Both the position numbers and the translations under genes were made by a program. Of a stretch of DNA of 64,000 bases, positions 1 to 11,379 are shown piece by piece. The number at the start of each line of letters is the position of its first letter. Positions within the stretch are counted from its first letter, which is position 1. This DNA is from Massariosphaeria phaeospora (Eukaryota > Ascomycota > Dothideomycetes > Pleosporales): NCBI GenBank assembly GCA_011032825.1, contig JAADJZ010000040.1:186001-250000 (forward strand). Direction: 5' to 3'. The notes below the pieces were generated by a model. It had not been told where the DNA came from. It made no database searches and saw nothing but the letters and a program-made list of their open reading frames with translations.

Positions 1-2
1 TG

Positions 3-1091
3 GGAGCCCAGACCAACACGAACCCCAGCGACGACCGCTGGATCATCAACGGCGCCCATGACGCAAGCAAGCTCCAGGACTATCTGGACGGCTTCATCAG
101 CAAGTTTGTCCTCTGCAAGAAATGTAAGAACCCCGAGACCGACGTCAACATCAAGGACGGCCGCATCTTTCTGGACTGCAAGGCTTGTGGCCAGCGCTCC
201 GAGGTCGATCTCCGCCTGAAGCTCAGCTCCTTCATCGTCAAGAACCAGCCGAAGAAGGGCAAGAAGGACAAATCTACCAAGAAGGCCGACCGTCGTGCTC
301 GCAAGGAGGCTGGAGCCAACGGCGACAACGCCGAGGACGGATCCCAGAATGGCGCTAGCCCTGGAGACAGTGCCTCTGACCATGCGGATGACAATGGTGA
401 CTACGAAGTCGACGCTGGCAGTGACGATGAGCTCACTCGCCGCATCCGCGAGGGCGCCGACGACATCGACGCGGTTGAGGACACCAAGGAAGTTCAGTGG
501 TCTGTCGACACCTCCGAGGAAGCCGTCAGGGCCCGCGCCCAGCAGCTTCCCGATGACCTCAAGCGCGCTCTTGTCGTCGAGGATGAAGACGGCGAAGGAT
601 CCAGCTCGTACGATGCCTTTGGCAAGTGGATGGAGACCACTGCCGCCGAAAAGGGCGGTGTCGACAAGGTTGACGACGTCGACATCTACCTCAAAGCCAA
701 GGAGCTCGGCATTGAGACCAAGCATCGCACCCTCACCGTGCTCGCCATGACCCTCTTCGATGACAAGATCGTTAAGCAGATCGACCAGCGCGCCGGCCTT
801 CTCAAGAAGATGATGACGTCGGATCGCCACCAAAAGGCATTCCTCGGCGGTACCGAACGCTTCGTTGGCAACGAGAAGCCGGAGCTCATTCCCCAGGTGT
901 CGGCCATCTTGCTCAAGTACTACGAGAACGACCTGGTGACCGAGGAGGTGCTCAAGCCGTGGGGCTCCAAGGCCAGCAAGAAGTACGTCGATGACATCAA
1001 GACAAGCAAGAAGGTCCGCAAGTCGGCGGAGAAGTTTCTGGAATGGCTCGACAACGCCGAGAGCGACGAGGAGGAGTCGGATGAGGAGTAG
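3..1091 (+). CDS. TIF5: Translation initiation factor eIF5 (5' end missing)
   Basis: The frame is open from base 3 to the TAG at 1089-1091, 362 residues, with no intron; the N-terminus lies outside the window. eIF5 is the GTPase-activating protein for eIF2 in the 43S pre-initiation complex. The visible part has the end of the N-terminal domain with a C2-C2 zinc finger (FVLCKKCKNP then LDCKACGQR), a Lys-rich linker (KKGKKDKSTKK), an acidic middle, and a C-terminal W2/MIF4G-like domain. The protein ends in the acidic/aromatic box typical of eIF5 (KFLEWLDNAESDEEESDEE), which binds eIF2-beta and eIF3. The family is usually about 400-430 residues, so roughly 50 residues are missing. Identification is firm. 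Confidence 0.95.
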   Translation, partial: GAQTNTNPSDDRWIINGAHDASKLQDYLDGFISKFVLCKKCKNPETDVNIKDGRIFLDCKACGQRSEVDLRLKLSSFIVKNQPKKGKKDKSTKKADRRARKEAGANGDNAEDGSQNGASPGDSASDHADDNGDYEVDAGSDDELTRRIREGADDIDAVEDTKEVQWSVDTSEEAVRARAQQLPDDLKRALVVEDEDGEGSSSYDAFGKWMETTAAEKGGVDKVDDVDIYLKAKELGIETKHRTLTVLAMTLFDDKIVKQIDQRAGLLKKMMTSDRHQKAFLGGTERFVGNEKPELIPQVSAILLKYYENDLVTEEVLKPWGSKASKKYVDDIKTSKKVRKSAEKFLEWLDNAESDEEESDEE

Positions 1092-2023
1092 ACATACTCC
1101 GCATTCTCCCCCTTGGCGCCACTCTCGAAAGACTAGATGGATGACATGGTTTGGGGGAATGGCAGACGGAGTCGACCTCGTCCTCCACTGCCCCTGGGTA
1201 TCTGCTTTGCTTTGCTTGTATGATTCTTGCGATTTTGCTAGTATGGTTTTGACGGCGTGTGGGTAACTCTACTCCTGTCTTTGCGTAATGGTTTGGTTTG
1301 GTGGTGGATGCTATGCTTCTGGCCTGTCCCTACTCTTCCTCGTGTGTAACCTAGCCCAATAAAAGTGTTGCTTTTCTCAGACAGTATTCATCTTGGGTTC
1401 GCGCCCCGCCTACTCTAACCACACACACCATTAGCTAACCCATGAAATGCTTTTCAGAACCATAGCGATTAGTCCCTGTCTTTTAGCATCTATCCAGAAT
1501 CGGATAGTAGGTAGGTGCTGAAATTGCACCACATGACCACCCTTCGCTGTCCCACGCAGACGGCTTACTCCACGGTCAAATCATGCCTCTCCGCGACAGC
1601 CCTCGACGCCTCCCCAGCGGCGCAAAAGCAAGATGGCGGGCCTGGCCTAGACGCAGATGCAGGCCTAGACCACAGGCAGGCAAGCGCCGGCCACCTGCCG
1701 AGTCCAAGTGGAGATCGACGGGCGCTCGAGCTCCAACAACTTTTTCACGAACCAAAAGATAAAATGGTGGGACTCCCCGCCCACCGCGCTTCTCGGCTTA
1801 TCCTCCTTTCCGACTTTTTCCAGACGACTGGGACCCGTGAGCGACTTCTGGAGTTTTGCGCTCACGCTGCTAACGAAAAGCTCCAACCTGGCTCGATTTT
1901 CTCTCCTTGCGACGTCCTCGGGAAGCTGCCCCCGCGTGTTCGTGCTGTCTGATCGATTCGCCGTCATAGCTCCAGACCAGCGCCGGGAACCGAAGATCAT
2001 AATATATCTAATTGAGGCTCGCC
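1092..2023. other. Spacer: eIF5 3' end and promoter of the SLC35-type gene
   Basis: The spacer holds the likely 3' UTR of eIF5 and the 5' region of the next gene, both on the plus strand. The short open frames here have no recognisable protein features. A CT/GC-rich stretch runs up to the ATG at 2024. Confidence 0.6.
1358..1363 (+). terminator. Candidate poly(A) signal of eIF5
   Basis: AATAAA lies about 267 bp after the eIF5 stop codon, in a region with no other gene. Fungal 3'-end signals are loose, so the match is only suggestive. Confidence 0.4.
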
Positions 2024-3316
2024 ATGGCACAGAATGCGCACGAAGAAGTCTACGGAAACAAAGGCGACGATATTGGACCTACTGAATCGACCCATGTCCA
2101 GCCCAAGGGCGTCTCTGCGTCCGCCGTGAGTTCTGAAAATGAGCGCGGGCTTGGACAGGCAGAACCGGCGTCTAATGTGGACGGGGTGAATCCCGTCTTG
2201 GAGGACGAGGCGCAGAGCAAGGGGAAGTGGTTCCAGTATGTGAGGACGAAGCAGTTCTGGGTAGTGATGCTGCTCGGGCAAGGTATGTTCCCCCTCCATC
2301 ACGCCAGACATGCGACGGCAGGAAGTTGACGCAAACCCGCAGTCCTCGCCATCTGCATCACATCCACCAACACGCTCTCGTCGCTGCTCGCCATGGAAGG
2401 CACCAGCATCCCGGCCTTCCAGTCCTTCTTCAACTACGTGCTGCTCAACCTGATCTACACCAGCTACACCATCTACAAGTACGGCTTCAAGAAATGGGGC
2501 CGGCTGATCCTCAAAGACGGCTGGCGCTTCTTCATCCTCGCCTTCTTCGACGTCGAGGGCAACTACTTCGTCGTGCTGGCCTACCGCTACACAACCATCC
2601 TCTCCGCGCAGCTCATCAACTTCTGGGCCATCGTCGTCGTGGTCCTCGTATCCTTCCTGTTCCTGCGCGTGCGCTACCACTACACGCAGTACGCCGGCAT
2701 CCTGCTGTGCGTCGGCGGCATGGGCGTACTCTTCGGGTCTGACCACCTCACGGGCAGCAACGCCTTCCCCGCCGCCAACGAAGTCAAAGGCGACCTGTTC
2801 GCGCTGCTCGGCGCCACCTTCTACGGGCTCAGCAACGCCTTCGAGGAGTTCCTCGTGTCGGAGCGCCCGCTGTACGAAGTCGTCGGGCAGCTCGCCTTCT
2901 GGGCACTCTTCATCAACGGCACACAAGCCGGCATTTTCGACCGCGCGCAGTTCCGCGCCGCCGTGTGGAGCCCCAAGGTCGGCGGCTACCTCACGGGCTA
3001 CACGCTCATCCTCACGCTGTTCTACAGCCTCGCGCCCGTCGTGTTCCGCCTGTCGTCGGCGGCGTTTTTCAACATCTCGCTGCTGACGGGCAGCTTCTGG
3101 GGCGTGGCGATTGGCATCGAGGTGTTTCATCTGAGCATCCATTGGATGTATCCGATTGCGTTTGTGCTGATTATTCTGGGCCAGGTGCTGTATTTTGCGA
3201 GGCAGAGTATGTTGGCGGAGGCGGTCAAGCCGTGGTTGGGGGAGGGCCAGGAGAGGGGGCATGCGGGGTTGGGCACGGCGAAGCGTAGAGTTGAGAGGCC
3301 GGGCGTGGTGGTTTGA
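2024..3316 (+). CDS. SLC35F1/F2/F6-type multipass transporter (DUF914/EamA)
   Basis: Two exons, 2024-2282 and 2343-3316, split by a 60-bp GT-AG intron, give 410 residues. The first ATG in frame was chosen. A hydrophilic N-terminal tail of about 70 residues is followed by about ten hydrophobic helices. Family hallmarks are LAICITSTNTLSSLLA in helix 1, the DVEGNYFVVLAYRYTT loop and GDLFALLGATFYGLSNAFEE in the second EamA half. These transporters sit in Golgi/endosomal or plasma membranes; their substrates are mostly unknown, so I call no substrate. The C-terminus is basic and cytosolic in character. A long antisense open frame over this gene follows from its GC-rich codon use and is not a gene. 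Confidence 0.88.
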
Positions 3317-3400
3317 GAGGGGGATGGGGCGCGTATTGTGCGTGGTGGGACTATGATGATGATGTAATAATGGAAAGGGGGCGTGGGGAGGGGGTTGCGC

Positions 3401-3435
3401 TGAGCTGAGCTGAGCTGAGCTGAGCTGAGCTGAGC
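3401..3435. repeat. (TGAGC)7 microsatellite
   Basis: Seven perfect tandem copies of the pentamer TGAGC lie about 85 bp after the stop of the SLC35-type gene. Confidence 0.95.
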
Positions 3436-3982
3436 TGGTGGGACTGGACTAGTCGGAGGGGATTCGGGGCCCCGAAATCACTTGCACGCGATCAATTAAT
3501 CAATCCAGAAAAGTAATACGGGGATGGACGGTGGGGCGGGAGGGAGGGCAGGAGAGGATAAGTAATTCGTTCTGCAACCAGGCTACCTACCGAGTCGAGT
3601 CAGTCATGCCGATTCGATTCGATTCGACTCGAAGTCTGTTTGCAATACATACCTTTTCTTTCTTTCTAGTATTTAAGTAGCCTGCATACCCATCTACCTA
3701 CAACGCCTAAACCTGAGAAAAGAAATAAAAGTAATGTTTAGCTGAAGACTAAGAAGATACAAAACGCGAAACATGCGCGCGTGTAGAAGTAAGGAGGTAG
3801 GGACTAAGGTTGCTAGCAAGTTGCATGATATGCTATGCTGTGATGTTTTATGTAAGTAGGACTTGAGGAGAATAGTTGTATAGGAAGAGAGAGATAAGTA
3901 TGGGGAATACGGTGGGTATATAACGTGTTGTGTTTATCTGGAAACAATTGGAGGGGAAGTTGAGTTGAATACTTAGTCTAGG

Positions 3983-4030
3983 TTTACGTCTACGTCTACG
4001 TCTCCGTCTCCGTCTACGTTTACGTCTACG
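3983..4030. repeat. Degenerate hexamer array (GTCTAC/GTCTCC/GTTTAC)
   Basis: About eight consecutive hexamers that differ by one base. The antisense reading gives an Arg-rich peptide, which is a by-product of the repeat. Confidence 0.85.
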
Positions 4031-4374
4031 AATAGTTCCAATGAACAAACGAACAATGTAGGAAGGAAATAGCTCTAGTCTAGCTAAGTCTAGTCTAGTC
4101 TCATCCTCTCTTACTACACACCAACTGTAGTCTCCCTCTTCTCTCTCTTCTCTCTCTTCCAATCCATTCCCTTCCCCTAATCATTTATCCATCTATCTAT
4201 CCATCCATCCATCCATCCATGTATTCCGCTACCTTGAAGCGCTCAACCCAACACACTAGCTTAGCTTTCTATCAGCATCGTCCTCTCGTCGTCTTGATAG
4301 TTGTAATTTGTAATGTAACATAGTTAGTCGATCGTTGATGGGCAAATACAGCATTCATTAGATACTTGGATATG

Positions 4375-4450
4375 AGCGATAGACAGATAGACAGACAGAT
4401 AGAGAGACAGAGAGACAGACAGAGAACAGATAGACAGAGAACAGACAGCG
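4375..4450. repeat. GACA/GATA-type imperfect microsatellite
   Basis: Imperfect tandem GACAGATA/GAGACAGA units. No coding signal. Confidence 0.85.
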
Positions 4451-4842
4451 ACCCCCACAGCGACATCAAGAGTATCTACTTACCTACTCCCGCCCCAACA
4501 TACACACACATACCAACACTTCGTCACTCCACTGTCCACCAACTGGCTCTATCCAGGCATTACCCATTTTGCTCCATACAATACTGCGTTGCCAAAGTAG
4601 TATCAACCCATTAGCAACTGTGCTGCAATCGCTTCTTCTGTCCGGAGAACCCCCCTCTATACAGTCCACCCATGCAGAAACAAGCAAAAACGCCTACGTT
4701 ACCCTATCTATTCCATCTAGGTAGTCTATCCACACCCCAGCAAATCTCTATCCCTAAAAGCCCAAACAAAACCATCCAAACACCCCCTGAGCCAACTTCC
4801 CACCACTTCCTCCCCCACGCCGCCCACCCCCCAGAAACGCCC

Positions 4843-6490
4843 CTACCGCCTGAAGAACTGCGCCGCAGGACTAGCATCAAACCTTCGACTCACACTCCCA
4901 TACTTAGCCTGCCACGCAAAAAAGTACAGCAGCGCCGCCAACGGCTGCCCCACGAGGCAAAAGCTAACCCAAAAGATGATATTGCCCGCGACCTTCCCGC
5001 GAATGCCCTTCATCGTCTGCAGGGCGTCCGTCAGCGCAATGAGCGGGATCTGCAACATCATGCCGGCGAACGCAACGCCGAGGATGTTGTGCGTGGGCAC
5101 GCCGACGAGCAGCTCGTGCAGCAGGCCCGAGAGGACAAAGACGATGATCTGGGCGAGCGCGGGCGGGCAGCCGCGGCCCACGAGCGGCGCGTAGACGTGG
5201 CGGCGCATGAAGTGCGTGACGGGCTTGTTCCACGTCGTCCAGTACGTGCGGATGCTGTGCACGTTCCACCAGTCGCCGTAGAACTCGCGGTCGGCGAAGC
5301 GCGTGACTTCGGCGAGCGCGTTGAGCGCGGATTGGAAGAGCGCGAAGAAGCCGCATAGCCAGCAGAAGAGCGAGATGGTGGAGAGCTTCATGACGCGCTC
5401 GGCGATGGAGACGAGGTCGAGCGTGGAGATCTTGTCGAGCGAGTTTTGGAGGAGCGGCGCCGCGTACTGCGCTGAGGCGATCCAGATGACGATGCTGAGG
5501 CAGGCGACTTCGAGCATGTGTTTGAAGACCATGCCCCAGTGGATGTGGGAGGTGCGGGGGTACATGGGCTGGTAGACGAGCGTTGGGGCCCACCAGAAAT
5601 AGACTAAGTTCCTCCAATTGATATTTCTCGGGTACGGGCAGGTCGCATATAGCTCTGGGAGCGGCTCGGAGTGGTTCGGATGCAACAGAGCGTGGCGGAG
5701 GTCGCGATTGGTGAAGGCGTACGAGCAGCTCTTCAACCACATGATGACGGCGTGAAACTCGCAGAGCGTCCCGATTCCCGGATGGTGGATGTCGTAGTAG
5801 ACGACCTTGGTCGCGATAATGAGGTTCAGCGTGGCATTGACCCCGTGGCAGAGCGCAACGACGTGCCATGTTGCGTTGAAGCTTTTCCGAGCAGCTGCCA
5901 TCTCCATGGGCGTATCGGTATCCTCGCCGGCCTTCTTCATGCGCGCAAGGGCGTTCTTCGCTTGCCATGCGGCGGCAAGCTCGATCAGGTAGGCGACGAA
6001 GAGATGGCATGGGACGAGAAGGTAGAGGAGGAGGCCGTAGACGACGTCCTGCCGCCGGTAGTCGTGGCAGCGAATACATATCAACACTCCGTACTGCGGG
6101 TGCATCAGCATTCGCACTTTCCACAGCGGGAATCCGGCCGCACCTTTCTGAAGTTCACGATCATCAATCGCAGGTTCGACACAACTGCTCCCAGTCAGTC
6201 AGAAACGCTCAGTCAGGCCGGGCCATGCTGGAGTACGCACTGAGAACGAGGATCATCAGGTTCCGGAAGCCTACAAAACTGGGCGTGTGGTCTGCATCGT
6301 GGCTCAGGCACGAGGTTTTAGGCTCCGCGTGGGTAGCAAAGACATGGCGGTATTTGGTATCGCGGATGCGCTTGGTGCTGCTGTTTGCCGTTGACTGCGT
6401 CTTCTGCGTCCCCTTGCCGTTCGGCGCGGCGGAGGGGTTGGCTCTGCCGCTGGGGCTTTCGATGGCGGTAGTGGTCGCGAGCGTGGCCAT
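4843..6490 (-). CDS. Diacylglycerol/sterol O-acyltransferase, DGAT1-type MBOAT
   Basis: Three exons, 6490-6241, 6184-6144 and 6093-4843, joined over introns of 56 and 50 bp, give 513 residues. The middle exon is only 41 bp; its join restores the family stretch LVLIVSNLRLMIVNFRKYGV. The enzyme should transfer an acyl group from acyl-CoA to diacylglycerol (or a sterol) in the ER membrane, feeding lipid droplets. Visible motifs are FYGDWWN at about residues 368-374 and the MBOAT catalytic histidine in GLLHELLVG at about 423, among eight or nine membrane helices. The N-terminal 60 residues are low-complexity and polar, as in DGAT1. Sequence favours DGAT1 over the ARE sterol acyltransferases, but the acceptor is not certain. 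The gene faces away from PFS2 across a shared 702-bp upstream region. Confidence 0.9.
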
Positions 6491-7192
6491 GGCGAGGAAC
6501 TGCACTCAATGTCGGCCGCACGGCAGTCCAACGGCTGAAATGCAGTCGGGGCGACTAGGAATGGGTGGTGGTGAGGTTGAGGGGTTTGGGTTTGAGGAAT
6601 GGACCACACGAAAGCAGCTACTTGGCCGGCAGCGCTGGGCGGACGAGGCGGACAAGGTGATCAGGAGCAGACTCCATGGTGCACGGGAGTACCAGCGTAG
6701 GAACTGTTGAGGACGTATCTGGCTACTACTACCTCGCAAGCTGCATGTCGCAGTAGTGGAGCGGGGAGAGATAAAGCTACAGATGCACGTCATGGGCGCG
6801 CGCATCGTGATTCGCGCGGCGCCACCGCCCTGGCAGAAATGATTGCCGATCAAGAGACAGAGTACACAGGCATTAGACGAGCCTCTTGCCAGTGCAGAGA
6901 GTACGAGCAATAGGTTCATAGTCTACCACCATCCCTACACAGCTCTGTTACTAGGCAATGTCTGCATTGGATAGAACTTGTGTCAGGAGTGGCGCAGGTG
7001 GCGGGTGCGGTGCCAAGCCGGCGGTTCGCTGGTTCGCTGGTTCGTCTCGGCGAGGTGAGCTCCATCGCGAACGACAAAGCCGCGTCTTCCCCAGCTTCAG
7101 TCTTCAAGCTTCAATCCGCGCGCCCAACCGCGACGCCGTCGCTCCCCCTTCCGCCACCTCTCTGCACCTGCCGTCGCAGCAGCTGTCTGGCC
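6491..7192. promoter_or_regulatory. Shared upstream region of the DGAT1-type gene and PFS2
   Basis: The 702-bp gap lies between two divergent start codons and must hold both promoters. Neither side shows a clear TATA box. A GGTTCGCT repeat occurs near 7020-7045. Confidence 0.6.
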
Positions 7193-9408
7193 ATGGACCG
7201 CGAATACCACCCGACACAGTACGACGGCGGCCAGCGTCCGCGCCCCAAACGTATGTCCACTTTCTAGTACTCCCACCTCTCTATTTGCCCACGCTATAGT
7301 CCTGCGACTGTCATGCCGTATCCTTATTTCATGTACTGGGAAAATCATCCAGGTAACATGCGATTGCATTGCGCGCCCTCAACTCACTTTCCAGGCTCTT
7401 GCTAAACAACGTCGACGCGCAGGTCCGGTTACCGACTATGGATCCACGACGGTGCAGTGGATGCGCGACCGGCGGCCCCGCTACAAGAACTTCACAGGAC
7501 TGGAAATAGAACGGCCTAGTGCCAGCTACATTGTTGATGTGCGTTTCGCATCCAGCTCATCCTCTGTAGCATGTTAACCGTGTCCAGATGGCGCCGCCAG
7601 CAGCTCGCGTTGCCAGCGCTGCCGAATCAATCCCCGCGAAAGCCCTTCATTCCTCGCTCAACAAAGTCAAACACCCCGTCAACGTCGTCAAGTGGACCCC
7701 AGAAGGCCGGCGTCTGCTGACCGGCTCCACGAGCGGCGAATTCACCCTGTGGAACGGCATGGGCTTCAACTTCGAGACCATCATGCAGGCACACGAGTCT
7801 GCCATCCGCTCCGTCGAGTACACACACACGGACGACTGGCTGCTATCCGCTGACCACGCTGGCATTGTCAAGTACTGGCAGACCAACTTCAACAACGTCA
7901 AGGAGATCCAGGCGCACACTGAGCCTATCCGAGGGCTGTCGATTGCACCAACCGACGTCAAGTTCGTCACTTGCGCCGACGACACGACGCTCAAGATTTG
8001 GGACTTCGCCACGAGCGCCGAGGAGTCGACGCTGACAGGACACGGCTGGGAGGTAAAATCGGTAGACTGGCATCCGCACAAGGGGCTCCTGGTGTCGGGA
8101 TCAAAGGACCACCAGGTCAAGCTGTGGGACCCGCGGACTGGACGATGTCTCACTACGCTTCATGGACATAAGAACCCAATATCAAAAACTATATTCGAGC
8201 CCACTCAGGGCAATCTGCTGGCTACTTGCGCCCGTGACCACACCGCCCGGATATTCGACCTACGCATGATGCGCGATGTCCTGCTGCTTCGCGGACACGA
8301 GAAGGATATCATTACAATGGCGTGGCATCCGTGGCACAAGAATCTCCTGTCCACGGGTGGCGTGGATGGAAGCATACATCACTACTTGCTTGACGAACAA
8401 AATCCGCCACCCGGCATGGACCCATCGACGACACCCTACGACGCTGCGGACCCCCAGTCTGCACCCGCACAAACCATCTATCCCGCACACAGCATCCAAT
8501 ACGCACACGACTTTACCGTCTGGACGCTAGACTGGCATCCGCTCGGTCATATCCTTGCCTCCGGGTCCAACGACCGCGTCACACGGTTCTGGACGCGCCC
8601 GCGGCCGGGCGACTCGTCCTGGACCAGCGACCGATACCACATCGGCCAGGCTGCCGCCGAAGCGCAGGGCACATTCGACCGCAGCTTCGGCCGCCGCCAT
8701 CAGCGCGAGGAAGAAGAGCAGGAAGCCGAAGACGAAGCCGAGGGTCTCGTCGACCAGAAAATGCCCTCGAAGATCCCCGGCGCGCCCCTCCTACCGCCTG
8801 GCCTCACGCTCCCGGGCCTCAACGCCGCAAACGACGGCACTGCGAGTGCGCTGCCCGGCATTCCACCTCCGCCTCCCAACTTCGCGCTAGGAGGAATCCC
8901 GCCGCCTCCGCCTATGAACGGCGGCGTGCTCCCCCCAGCGTTCGGCAACATGGACCCCTCCCGGCTCGCGCAACTCATCACGTCCGGCGCGCTGCCGCCT
9001 CCGCCGATGCCCCCGCCGCCAGGCGCCCACGGCCAAAACGGCCAGCCTCCGCCGCTTCCCTTCCCGATGCCCCCCAACATGGGCTTACCGCCAAACTTCA
9101 CCTTCCCGCCCGGCATGCCGCCGCCACCTCCGGGTATGATGCCGCCGCCCGGATTCCCGGGGTTCCCGCCGGGGATGCCGGGGATGCCGCCAATGCCCGG
9201 TCTTGCGCAGAATGGGAATGGGGCTGCGAGTGGGAGTGGTGGGCCTGTTGGCGGGGATGCAGCGGGCAGGAATGCAGAGAGGGAGCGTGAGCGCGAGAGG
9301 GAGAGGGAGAGAGAGCGCGAGAGCGTGAGGAGGCGCGCGCCGCTGCCGAGCCAGCAGGAGAGTCTGAGAGCTGAGATGAAGAAGGGGACGTATCGGCGCA
9401 GTCGATAG
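7193..9408 (+). CDS. PFS2: Polyadenylation factor subunit 2, WD40 protein (Pfs2/WDR33)
   Basis: Three exons, 7193-7250, 7423-7538 and 7588-9408, give 664 residues. The first join makes [23 protein letters not shown], a conserved Pfs2 start. Pfs2 is a scaffold of the cleavage and polyadenylation factor in the nucleus; its vertebrate counterpart WDR33 contacts the AAUAAA signal. Seven WD40 repeats run from about residue 80 to 395, for example KIWDF, KLWDP and [10 protein letters not shown]. After them comes an extension with many PPPP and PPPG runs (about 430-600), an Arg-Glu run at about 620-637 and a basic tail. Yeast Pfs2 lacks this extension. The ATG at 7588 is internal: the upstream exons carry conserved sequence. 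Confidence 0.93.
9276..9330 (+). repeat. GAGCGT/GAGAGG repeat coding an Arg-Glu run in PFS2
   Basis: A purine-rich in-frame repeat codes alternating Arg and Glu, a mixed-charge tract common in RNA-processing proteins. Confidence 0.85.
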
Positions 9409-9849
9409 AATTGCCGGTGTCGACGAAGGGCGTGGGAGTTGAGGGGGTAATTGTTTGGCGATATGTCGCAGTGCTGTGTGTGGAATGGAATGGGAAACGA
9501 TGGGTAGGAAGGAGAGAGAAGGTTAGCTTGGCTTGTACGATCAGCTCGAACTTCCCTAGGCCAGGTCGGGTCAGGTCACGTCGCGGCGTTTCTAAGCGCA
9601 GATTTTACAGTATTCAGAATACCCCCTGGGTTTTGTTCTTTCTCGTATGATGGGGGTTTGGGTTTGCTGTGTGTGATGTGGGTGATGTGGGTGATGTCGA
9701 ACTCAACTCAGCTCGATCAAAGTACAGTGAGTGGGTGTTGTGTTCTCGTTTGGGTGGGACACAGCGGGCGGGCAAATCAAATTAAGCATGGGTGACTGTT
9801 CTGTGCTGGGAGGAGTGGTTGATAGATGGAAAACGCTAATAGAATGGAG

Positions 9850-9918
9850 TGCGATTGAATTGAACTGAACTGAATGGGATTGAAGTGAATTGAACTGAAC
9901 TGAACCGAATTGAACCGG
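9850..9918. repeat. GAATTGAACTGAACT-type tandem repeat
   Basis: Imperfect tandem units of GAACT and GAATT. The repeat is non-coding. Confidence 0.85.
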
Positions 9919-10302
9919 TAAGCTGAAGGATACCGAGGTACGATGTTGCATAATGTAATGTGATGTAATGTAATGTAATAGTTAATAGTTAGTAGTTAGT
10001 TCGTAGCAAACGGTACAGATGGATTATTCAACACTTTATCTAACTCAACTCACGGCCGGCTTCTGACTCTGACTCGTGGCTTTGTCGATAGTTATGGATG
10101 TGCTGGGGTTGGGAGTATCTTGTCTCGTCTCGTGTCGTTGTTCTTTCTTCTTCGATTACATTCATGATGTTCTTTCTTCTTCGATGACGTTCGTGAGGTT
10201 CGTTCCGTTTCGTTTCGTTTGGTTTCGTTCTAATTCACTTCATGCCATCTCATGAGCGTAACAACTCAGGTGGAGTAAGTGCATGATGTTCATTCAATAT
10301 AT

Positions 10303-10410
10303 GCATCTATCTATCTATCTATCTATCTATCTGTCTATCTATCTGTCTATCTATCTGTCTATCTATCTACATACATACATATATACCTACATACATACAT
10401 ACATACAAAC
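10303..10410. repeat. CTAT microsatellite running into a CATA microsatellite
   Basis: About 65 bp of CTAT/CTGT units are followed by CATA/CCTA units. Open frames across it read as Tyr-Leu-Ser-Ile repeats and are artefacts. Confidence 0.92.
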
Positions 10411-11379
10411 ACGCAATGAATCCATCAAACTAGAAACCAATAGCTTGCTTCGCGCTTATGTGTCTTTGAGAGAGCGCGCCACACACTTACCCTGAGTGTG
10501 TGTCTCAGCGCCCACCCACTCACGCCTGCACACGCTATTGAAGTCTCAGCTCAATCCCGCGTTTCAGACTGTTTGTTTGTTTGTCTATCTCTCCACATCT
10601 TTGGCGGTGTAGCCGTATAGCTAGCTAGTTGTTGATTTGTTTGCTATATATCACAATGGTATGGTGCAGGCCCGTTGAGGCAAGCGCGCGAGAACACCAT
10701 GGTGTATATGTTTTTTTGGATGGGGCGGTGCGTGCTGGGTGGGATGGGTTGGGTTAGCGAAAGCGTATTAGAGTTCGCTTTTCAACGTACATACATGTAT
10801 ACATACATGTTCACAGTTACTACGTAGTACGTACGTGTTTACCGTGTGGAGACTGGGTTGTTTGGGTCAGTTCAGCCGCGCTGAGACAGACGTGATGGAC
10901 GTGCATGGGTCTTCTCTTCTGGCGTGTCATAGCCTGGCGCTGGAGTGTCGTAGCAGCCAGGTGTTTCACTGTGTGCATTTGCAAGTGCAGTGCAGTGCAG
11001 GGGCCTTCATTTGTGTGGTTCCTGGATGACTGGACTGGCGGGCGGGATGTGACGTCGGTTAGAGTAGACGATGGGAATTTGGTCTTGGATTTGCAGGGGG
11101 TCTGAGTGTAAGACTGTTTGTGAGACTGTTTGTGAGGGCGAGAAGAGGAGAGAGGGGTGAGGTGGGAGGGAAAACGGGTATATGTAGCTGTTCCCTTTGG
11201 CACCGTCTTGGTATCTTCCTGTACGCATCTCATCTTCTCTGACGCCCATCGCTGTTGCGATTACGAAAACCTCCTTCAGCAAACTTGACATTGAACATCC
11301 CAATCAGGTACGTGACCACCTCTCTCCATTAATTCTGCCAGTGACTGACTGATCTTCGCCTCAAAGCCACCGCTTGATC

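Larger units (their letters stand above)
3317..4842. other. Spacer between two convergent genes, rich in simple repeats
   Basis: No gene is seen. The spacer lies between the 3' ends of the SLC35-type gene (plus) and the DGAT1-type gene (minus). It holds the TGAGC repeat, a degenerate GTCTAC/GTCTCC hexamer array near 3983-4030, a CCAT run near 4190-4220 and a GACA/GATA-type tract near 4375-4450. Confidence 0.7.
9409..11379. other. Long spacer with microsatellites
   Basis: No gene is recognised in about 2 kb. The spacer holds GAATTGAACT-type repeats (about 9850-9918), TGTAATG repeats (about 9950-9980), a long CTAT/CATA tract (about 10303-10410) and a palindromic ACATACATGTATAC region near 10790-10812. 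The last 150 bp should contain the promoter and 5' UTR of the gene at 11380. Confidence 0.65.

Noticed and set aside
1997..3262. 421-codon open frame antisense to the SLC35-type gene
   Set aside because: It mirrors the GC-rich third positions of the real gene, is full of Glu/Ala/Val/Gln runs and crosses that gene's intron; no protein features.
4964..6124. 386-codon open frame overlapping the DGAT1-type gene on the same strand
   Set aside because: Arg/His/Pro-rich out-of-frame reading of the acyltransferase exon; the other frame has the MBOAT motifs.
10303..10410. Regular short repeats resembling a CRISPR array
   Set aside because: A microsatellite without unique spacers, in a eukaryotic genome.
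10283..10495. Open frame rich in Tyr-Leu-Ser-Ile repeats
   Set aside because: Direct translation of the CTAT microsatellite.
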